In this document: positions 59,131 through 64,000 of the stretch, in pieces | Layout of the letters: every line of letters begins with the position of its first letter | Numbering within the stretch: the stretch's first letter is position 1 | Notes under the pieces: generated by a model | The model's input: the letters and a program-made list of their open reading frames with translations, nothing else | What the model was told of the DNA's origin: nothing | Database searches by the model: none | From: Eikenella exigua | Lineage (GTDB): Bacteria > Pseudomonadota > Gammaproteobacteria > Burkholderiales > Neisseriaceae | Direction of reading: 5' to 3' | NCBI RefSeq assembly: GCF_008805035.1 | Contig: NZ_CP038018.1 | Span: forward strand, 248,001 to 312,000 | DNA: 64,000 nucleotides | Position numbers and translations under genes: made by a program

Positions 59131-59432
59131 ATGAGAAGGCTACCTGAAAGTCCCAGGTAGCCTTTTTTACTGCGAGGGTCAGCTAGGAGGCGGCATTGTT
59201 ATGCCGCTGTTTGAAGTGTCGGGCTGTTCAAGTTTTCAGGTAGCCTGAAGTCTTTGCCAAACAGTATGCATTTGGTACAGGGTGGGTTTATACTCACTCT
59301 GTTTTCAATGGATTGTACGGGCTAAGTCTCAATCTTAAGCAAAGGCGGGCAGGCAATCTGCCATTAAACAACAGGGCATGGTTTTCAGCCTGTTAGGCTG
59401 GATAGAGGCTACCTGAAAAATTGGCGCGGATA
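59131..59432. other. Intergenic region with uptake hairpin and a degenerate copy of the dispersed repeat
   Basis: These 302 bases contain an eikDUS hairpin at 59136-59165. A stretch at about 59180-59247 (GGCGGCATTGTTATGCCGC, later TTTTCAGGTAGCCTG) resembles the 94-bp repeat loosely. A small hairpin GGCAGGCAATCTGCC lies near 59350. No gene is seen. Confidence 0.5.
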
Positions 59433-60062
59433 TCAGCGCTCGCGGCGTACGCTTTGCCGCCAGCGGCCGTTCACGAGCCGTTTGGTGGTGATTTCGATGT
59501 AAGCGCCGTTGGCTTGTCGGCTATCCCATGTGGTGACGGCGATTTTACGCGGAGCGCGACCAGGGATAATCTGCCAGGTTTCTTCGGCGTGGAAGCAGCA
59601 GCCGTCGCGGGCAGCGGTGGTCAGGGTGTGGCGGGCGGCATCCACGCGGAACATACCCATGTAGTCGGAGGCGAGCTCGGTGAGCTCGCGGCTTTTAACG
59701 AAGCGACCGGATTGGGTCTGCACGTAGATATCGTAGCTGGGGCTGCTGTAGTAGCCACCATTGCCGTTGCGGATGGCCAGGTCGAGTTTGCCGTCGAAGT
59801 TGTAGTCACCCATTTGCACATCACTTGGCCACAATCCATTGTTGTGGAAAGAGAGTTGTTCGCTGCGGAAGCTTTGCGAGAAGCTGCCGTGGCGCAGGGT
59901 AACTTGGGCTGGGCCCATGCAAATCATGCCATCTCTGTCGCAGCTGTCGCTTTGCACTTCGGCCTGCCAGCCGGGAGGCAGTTTATTCGCATCTACCGTT
60001 AGACTGCGGGCGTGGGCGGTGAGGGGCAGAATGGCGAGCAGGAGCAGTAGGGAGGGTTTCAT
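59433..60062 (-). CDS. XAC2610-like secreted protein
   Basis: This is a 209-residue exported protein: signal peptide MKPSLLLLLAILPLTAHA with cleavage after AHA, then a beta-rich domain. MGDYNFDGKLDLAIRNGNGG has the FG-GAP/VCBS-like calcium loop pattern (D-x-N-x-D-x-K-x-D) seen in XAC2610-type proteins. Four cysteines (SDSCDRDGMIC, DGCCFHAEE) may form disulfides. GGAG lies 7 bases before the ATG at 60062; a longer frame from 60194 was rejected. Function unknown; periplasmic or outer location inferred from the signal. Confidence 0.78.
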   Translation of the reverse strand: MKPSLLLLLAILPLTAHARSLTVDANKLPPGWQAEVQSDSCDRDGMICMGPAQVTLRHGSFSQSFRSEQLSFHNNGLWPSDVQMGDYNFDGKLDLAIRNGNGGYYSSPSYDIYVQTQSGRFVKSRELTELASDYMGMFRVDAARHTLTTAARDGCCFHAEETWQIIPGRAPRKIAVTTWDSRQANGAYIEITTKRLVNGRWRQSVRRER

Positions 60063-60232
60063 GGCGATCTCCAAGGGTGAGGAAAGGGTTGGGGTGTATT
60101 GTAGCAGCAAAATCAGGCGGCTGGCTTGATATAGGTGGATATTTTTCAGGTAGCCTGAATCGGCGGTTTTGGCAAAACGGGGCAAATCGGGCATGATTCG
60201 GTTTGGACGAACTGCAAACAGGAAAAGGGCAA

Positions 60233-61474
60233 ATGGAGATTTATCTGGTGGGCGGTGCGGTGCGCGATGCCTTGTTTGGGCGGGAAGTGAAAGACCGCGA
60301 TTGGGTGGTGGTGGGCGCCGATGCGCTGGCCATGCTCGCGGCGGGCTATCAGCCGGTGGGCAAGGATTTTCCGGTGTTCCTGCACCCCGAAACGCATGAG
60401 GAATACGCCCTGGCGCGTACCGAGCGCAAAACCGGGCGCGGCTATGCCGGCTTCACCTTCCATGCCGAGCCGGACGTTACCCTGGAGCAAGACCTGCAAC
60501 GGCGCGACCTCACCATCAACGCCATGGCGCAGGATGCGGCCGGGCAGATTATCGACCCCTTCGGCGGGCAGGCCGATTTGGCCGCGGGCATATTGCGCCA
60601 CGTTTCCCCCGCCTTTGCCGAAGACCCGGTGCGGATTTTGCGCACCGCGCGGTTTGCCGCCTGCTACGGTTTTCAGGTAGCCCCCGAAACCCTGCGCCTG
60701 ATGGTGGATATGGTGCAAAACGGCGAAGCCGATGCGCTGGTGGCCGAGCGCGTGTGGCAGGAGTTTGCGCGCGGGCTGATGGAAGCGCGGCCGGTGCGCA
60801 TGATTGACGTGCTGCGCCAATGCGGCGCGCTCGCCGTGCTGCTGCCCGAAGTGGAAGCCCTGTTCGGCGTGCCGCAGCGCGCAGACTACCACCCCGAAAT
60901 CGACTGCGGCATCCACACCCTGCTCACCCTGCAAAGCGCTGCTGATGCCGGATTGAGCCTGCCCGAACGCTACGCCGCGCTGCTGCACGATTTGGGCAAA
61001 GCCGCCACCGCGCCCGAAATCCTGCCCGCACACCACGGCCACGAAGAAGCCGGCGTGCCGCTGGTGCAGGCGGTTAATCAGCGCTGGAAAGTGCCCAAAG
61101 CCTGCGCCGACTTGGCCGTGCAAGTGTGCCGCTGGCACGGGCAGCTGCATAAAGCGGCCGAATTGCGCCCGCAAACCGCCGCCAAAATTTTGCAGCAAAC
61201 CGATGCCTACCGCCGCCCCGAACGCTTCGCCGCCATGCTCAACGTATGCCGCGCCGACGCGCAAGGCCGCCTCGGCTTCGAACACGCCGCCTACCCGCAG
61301 CGCGAACACTGGCTCGCCCTGCTCGCCGCCGCGCAGCAAACCGACACCGCCGCCATCGCCGCCGCCCACACCGAGCAACCGCAACGCATCGCCGAAGCCA
61401 TCGCCACCGACAGGCTAGCGCGGATTAAACCCTTGCAGGAAGCGTATCGGCGGGAGCAGGAGAGGGCTACCTGA
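60233..61474 (+). CDS. cca: CCA tRNA nucleotidyltransferase (multifunctional)
   Basis: Cca adds and repairs the 3-prime CCA end of tRNAs. The 413-residue class II enzyme opens MEIYLVGGAVRDALFGREVK (nucleotidyltransferase motif), with DRDWVVVGAD supplying the catalytic aspartates. RRDLTINAMAQDAAGQIIDP and EDPVRILRTARFAACYGF follow. A C-terminal HD domain (LLHDLGKAATAPEILPAHHG) gives the phosphatase/phosphodiesterase activities of gammaproteobacterial-type Cca. The ATG at 60233 begins homology exactly. One uptake sequence encodes GFQVAPETL. Confidence 0.96.
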   Translation: MEIYLVGGAVRDALFGREVKDRDWVVVGADALAMLAAGYQPVGKDFPVFLHPETHEEYALARTERKTGRGYAGFTFHAEPDVTLEQDLQRRDLTINAMAQDAAGQIIDPFGGQADLAAGILRHVSPAFAEDPVRILRTARFAACYGFQVAPETLRLMVDMVQNGEADALVAERVWQEFARGLMEARPVRMIDVLRQCGALAVLLPEVEALFGVPQRADYHPEIDCGIHTLLTLQSAADAGLSLPERYAALLHDLGKAATAPEILPAHHGHEEAGVPLVQAVNQRWKVPKACADLAVQVCRWHGQLHKAAELRPQTAAKILQQTDAYRRPERFAAMLNVCRADAQGRLGFEHAAYPQREHWLALLAAAQQTDTAAIAAAHTEQPQRIAEAIATDRLARIKPLQEAYRREQERAT

Positions 61475-61574
61475 AAAATGACACCGCCGCGTCGCCGATG
61501 CCGGCAGCATCCTGCCGTCAAAGAAGTGAAAACCAGGCAGGAACGGCGGGATACTCAATATTGCTGAAGTTTAT

Positions 61575-61616
61575 TTTTTCAGGTAGCCTCCAGCAGGGAT
61601 GAGGCTACCTGAAAAA
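61575..61616. terminator. Outward-facing eikDUS pair downstream of cca and lptM
   Basis: TTTTTCAGGTAGCCTC faces GAGGCTACCTGAAAAA across 10 bases, a 16-bp perfect stem between convergent genes. The surrounding 275 bases hold no gene. Confidence 0.55.
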
Positions 61617-61749
61617 GTATGGCCGAAATATTTCCTTTCCATCATGTTAGTTCGTTGCCCAGTAGGAAGGAATGTGCTTTGGCTATATTGCCCACCCTTT
61701 GAGGCAGAGTGCTCATGCGCCGAATTTTGAACCGGCTATTAAGCCGTGC

Positions 61750-61941
61750 TTATTTGCTAAAAGGCAGCGGTTGCGGCTGTACATCGGGCATCGGCGCGAT
61801 AGGGCTGAATTGCAGGCCGGTTTGCACGGGGGCGAATCGGGCACGGTCGCTTTCTTTGGGCAGGTAGAGGTCGCCTTTGTAGCCGCAGGAGCTCAGGAGC
61901 AGTGCAGCGGCGAGGGCGGGGAATAAGGTTCGCATCATCAT
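61750..61941 (-). CDS. lptM: LPS translocon maturation lipoprotein LptM
   Basis: A 63-residue lipoprotein of the LptM (YifL/LppL) family, which helps form the correct disulfides in the LptDE outer-membrane translocon. The signal TLFPALAAALLLSSC ends in the lipobox SSC, directly followed by GYKGDLYLPKE, which is the conserved CG-x-KG-x-LYLP signature. Three consecutive ATGs are possible starts. It is divergent from cyaY, a common arrangement in Neisseriaceae. Too short for many gene finders but convincing. Confidence 0.88.
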   Translation of the reverse strand: MMMRTLFPALAAALLLSSCGYKGDLYLPKESDRARFAPVQTGLQFSPIAPMPDVQPQPLPFSK

Positions 61942-62020
61942 CAACTCGAAATTGCCTGAAACAGGCGGCTGTGGCAAGATGGGCCATCTTAAACAAAAAT
62001 GCCACCATACACAAACCATC

Positions 62021-62341
62021 ATGACCGAGACCGAATTTTTGCGCTATTCCGACCAATTGTTTGCCTACATCGAAGACCAGCTCGACCAGTGCGGCGCCGA
62101 TTTCGACTGCGAACACAACGGCAATGTGCTCACCATCGAGGCCGATAACGGCACGCAGATTATCGTAAACCGCCACACGCCGAACCAAGAGCTGTGGATT
62201 GCCGCCAAAAGCGGCGGCTACCACTTCGCCCTGCGCGACGGCGAATGGCGCTCCACCCGCGACGGCAGCGGTTTTTTCGCCATGCTGAACGAAGTGCTGG
62301 GCGAGGCGGCGGGCGAAACGGTGGAGATTGAGCCGCTGTAG
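62021..62341 (+). CDS. cyaY: Iron-sulfur cluster assembly protein CyaY (frataxin)
   Basis: CyaY is the bacterial frataxin, binding iron and modulating the cysteine desulfurase in Fe-S cluster assembly. The 106-residue protein starts MTETEFLRYSDQLFAYIEDQ (acidic first helix) and continues DCEHNGNVLTIEADNGTQII, NRHTPNQELWIAAKSGGYHF and WRSTRDGSGFFAMLNEVL, the frataxin signature. The ATG at 62021 begins the homology. It is divergent from lptM and ends in an eikDUS hairpin. Confidence 0.95.
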   Translation: MTETEFLRYSDQLFAYIEDQLDQCGADFDCEHNGNVLTIEADNGTQIIVNRHTPNQELWIAAKSGGYHFALRDGEWRSTRDGSGFFAMLNEVLGEAAGETVEIEPL

Positions 62342-62359
62342 TTTGATCCGGATGCTTGG

Positions 62360-62404
62360 TAAAGGCTACCTGAAAATCGATTGTAGATTTTCAGGTAGCC
62401 TTTA
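62360..62404. terminator. Bidirectional eikDUS hairpin after cyaY
   Basis: TAAAGGCTACCTGAAAATC pairs perfectly with its 19-base complement around a 7-base loop, between convergent genes. Confidence 0.75.
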
Positions 62405-62408
62405 TCCA

Positions 62409-62975
62409 TTAAGGCCGCCGCTTGATTTTATGCAATATCATGCCGATAACGAAGGTGCAGAGCAGCAGGCCGAAGGCTGCGGGCAGGATAACGGCGTAGC
62501 CCGCCGCCCGGCCGTAACGGATGCTCCACAGGATTTTGCCTGCGGCAGCTGCGGCTAGGCAGAACAGCCCGAGGCGTGGTTTGCGCTGCCAGAAGGCGGT
62601 GGCAATCAGCGTCAGGCTCAGGGCAACCATGCCCGATGCCAAGACTTTGGCCGTATTCCAGCCGCCGAGCAGGAAGTTTTGCTCCATGGCCAAAAACTGC
62701 TGGATGCGTTCGTTTGGATAGTCGGGTGGGGGAAACCAAAACATACTGCTGAGCAGCAGCAACAAAGTAGCCCAAATACCGGCGTGGCTGCGGCGGTAGG
62801 CTGCGAGGCAGAAGGGGATGAGGAACAGCGGGCGGATGTACCAGCTCAGGGGGTTATGATGCCGGGCGAATGCCCAATAGAAAAAACGGCTGTCGGCAAA
62901 AAAAGCGGTAATCAGGGCGGCGCTGAGCAGGGCGAATAGGATGGCGGCTGCGCGATCGATGGCGGATCGGTTCAT
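62409..62975 (-). CDS. Membrane protein of unknown function
   Basis: A 188-residue protein with about five membrane helices (AAILFALLSAALITAFFA, IWATLLLLLSSMFWF, VLASGMVALSLTLIATAFW and two near the C-terminus). HNPLSWYIRPLFLIPFC and FPPPDYPNERIQQFLAMEQN are loops with conserved-looking polar residues. I do not recognise a characterised family. The C-terminus LHKIKRRP is basic and cytoplasmic. It lies between two eikDUS hairpins, probably monocistronic. Confidence 0.7.
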   Translation of the reverse strand: MNRSAIDRAAAILFALLSAALITAFFADSRFFYWAFARHHNPLSWYIRPLFLIPFCLAAYRRSHAGIWATLLLLLSSMFWFPPPDYPNERIQQFLAMEQNFLLGGWNTAKVLASGMVALSLTLIATAFWQRKPRLGLFCLAAAAAGKILWSIRYGRAAGYAVILPAAFGLLLCTFVIGMILHKIKRRP

Positions 62976-62987
62976 AAGGGCGGATAT

Positions 62988-63031
62988 AAAAGGCTACCTG
63001 AAAACGGTTTGGATGTTTTCAGGTAGCCTTT
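62988..63031. terminator. eikDUS hairpin after the RlmK-like gene
   Basis: AAAGGCTACCTGAAAAC and its 17-base complement enclose 10 bases, just beyond the stop at 63035 of the minus-strand gene. Confidence 0.75.
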
Positions 63032-63034
63032 GCT

Positions 63035-63979
63035 TTAGCGGTGTTTGATTGTCCAGCAGCGGTGGATTTTGCGGTTGCGGAAGTCTTCGGGCACGGATTG
63101 GCGGCTGATTTCGGCTACGGCATGGCGTTCGGCCACGGCGGGTTCGAGCTCGAAGCTGCGCAGGTTGTTGGAAAAATAAAGCGTGCCGCCGGGTTCGAGC
63201 AGCTGCATGGCTTCGCGGATGAGGCGGGGATGGTCGCGCTGGATGTCGAGGATGTCGAGCATTTTTTTGCTGTTGGAAAAGCTGGGCGGGTCCATCACGA
63301 TGAGGTCGAAGCGTTTGCCTTCGGCGGCGGCGGTTTGCAGGTATTGGAATACGTCGGCGCGGATGATGCGGTGCTGCTCGGGGTTGATGCGGTTGAGCTC
63401 GAAGTTGCGCCGCGCCCAATCGAGATAGGTGTTGGACAAATCGACGGTTTCGCTGCTAACAGCGCCGTCGGTGGCGGCATATACGCTGAAGCTGCCGGTG
63501 TAGGAGAAGAGGTTGAGGAAGCGTTTGCCTTGGGCTTCGCTGCCGACGAGGGCGCGGGTGTTGCGATGGTCGAGAAAGAGGCCGGTGTCGAGGTATTTGT
63601 CGAGGTTTACCCAGAAGGCGCGGCCGTTTTCGTGCACGATAAAATCTTCGCCGCTGCGGCCGGTTTTTTCGTATTGGCTGCTGCCGCGCTGGCGGCTGCG
63701 CTGTTTGAGGTGGATGTGTTCGGCGGGAAAGCCGGTGATGAATTGCACGGCTTCCACCACTTCGGCCAGCCAGGCTTCGTATTCGGCATGCTGCATGATC
63801 CAGCCGGTGTCGTATTCCTGCAGGTGGACGTGGTTGCCGTAGATGTCGATGGCGAAGGGGTATTGCGGGATGTCGCGGTCGTAGAGCCGCCAGGCTTCGA
63901 TATTTTGCCGGCGCGCCCATTTGATGAGGTGTTTGGCGTTTTTGCCCAGCCGGTTGGCAAAGGCGGTGATTTCGCTCAT
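63035..63979 (-). CDS. RlmK-like 23S rRNA methyltransferase (stand-alone)
   Basis: The 314-residue protein resembles the C-terminal RlmK half of E. coli RlmKL, which makes m7G2069 in 23S rRNA. It starts AFANRLGKNAKHLIKWARRQ, then RLYDRDIPQYPFAIDIYGN, KQRSRQRGSSQYEK, NLDKYLDTGLFLDHRNTRAL, NLFSYTGSFSVYAATDGA (SAM loop) and MDPPSFSNSKKMLDILDIQ (catalytic DPPxF). The RlmL half is not adjacent in this window. RlmI is another possible label, but the DPPSFSNSK block favours RlmK. The ATG lies at the window's right end; an uptake sequence precedes it. Confidence 0.85.
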   Translation of the reverse strand: MSEITAFANRLGKNAKHLIKWARRQNIEAWRLYDRDIPQYPFAIDIYGNHVHLQEYDTGWIMQHAEYEAWLAEVVEAVQFITGFPAEHIHLKQRSRQRGSSQYEKTGRSGEDFIVHENGRAFWVNLDKYLDTGLFLDHRNTRALVGSEAQGKRFLNLFSYTGSFSVYAATDGAVSSETVDLSNTYLDWARRNFELNRINPEQHRIIRADVFQYLQTAAAEGKRFDLIVMDPPSFSNSKKMLDILDIQRDHPRLIREAMQLLEPGGTLYFSNNLRSFELEPAVAERHAVAEISRQSVPEDFRNRKIHRCWTIKHR

Positions 63980-64000
63980 GTGAGGCTACCTGAAAAGTGG

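Overview
The window looks like a chromosomal segment from the Neisseriaceae genus Eikenella. The main evidence is the 12-mer AGGCTACCTGAA (and its reverse complement), which occurs dozens of times. It sits between genes, often as inverted pairs forming terminator-like hairpins, and inside genes. This is the Eikenella dialect of the neisserial DNA uptake sequence (eikDUS). The gene content and order (a full dcw cluster, holB-pilZ-tatD, lptM/cyaY) fit a betaproteobacterium of this family. No rRNA, tRNA, CRISPR array or intact insertion sequence was found.

Layout. 1-4000: a short-chain dehydrogenase cut by the left edge, a spermidine-synthase-like protein, hldD (LPS heptose) and hslO (redox chaperone). 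4000-5500: a decayed block with a 94-bp dispersed repeat, two tandem remnants of an unknown protein and a broken SMI1/KNR4 gene. 5577-8586: copper homeostasis (copA, copZ, cueR), with copA carrying foreign Neisseria-dialect uptake sequences. 8640-16418: an SRPBCC protein and a complete export operon (periplasmic adaptor, ABC ATPase-permease fusion, ABC permease, outer-membrane channel) with a divergent TetR-type regulator. 16654-19974: trpS, gshA and an rRNA-methylase-like protein. 19980-22330: a second decayed zone (SirB2-like and midA pseudogenes flanking an NTF2-like gene) with a terminator in the Kingella DUS dialect.

22489-44780 is the division and cell wall (dcw) cluster: mraZ, rsmH, ftsL, ftsI, murE, murF, mraY, murD, ftsW, murG, murC, ddl, ftsQ, ftsA, ftsZ. 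It starts at a sigma70-like promoter overlapped by 10-bp-phased MraZ boxes and ends at a strong terminator. It carries cargo not expected in a standard dcw cluster: a metallo-beta-lactamase-fold hydrolase and an antisense alpha/beta hydrolase plus two Correia-like mini-elements between murF and mraY; a small membrane protein between mraY and murD; and a tandem pair of unrecognised 348-residue paralogues between murC and ddl.

45107-63979 is mostly housekeeping: tatD, a PilZ protein, holB, a DedA protein, ettA, dgt, a Spy/CpxP-like protein, rpe, proS, an AhpD-like protein, a class 1A pyrD, a membrane protein, gloB, a PAP2 phosphatase, an XAC2610-like protein, cca, lptM, cyaY, a membrane protein and an RlmK-like methyltransferase. 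Small repeats are scattered through the window: Correia-like elements, a 92-bp element with 12-bp terminal inverted repeats, and copies of the 94-bp repeat.

The best candidates for something undescribed are the tandem 348-residue paralogues embedded in the dcw cluster, the decayed SMI1-containing block, and the use of uptake sequences as protein-coding material (a four-copy DUS array forms a linker in the ABC fusion protein).
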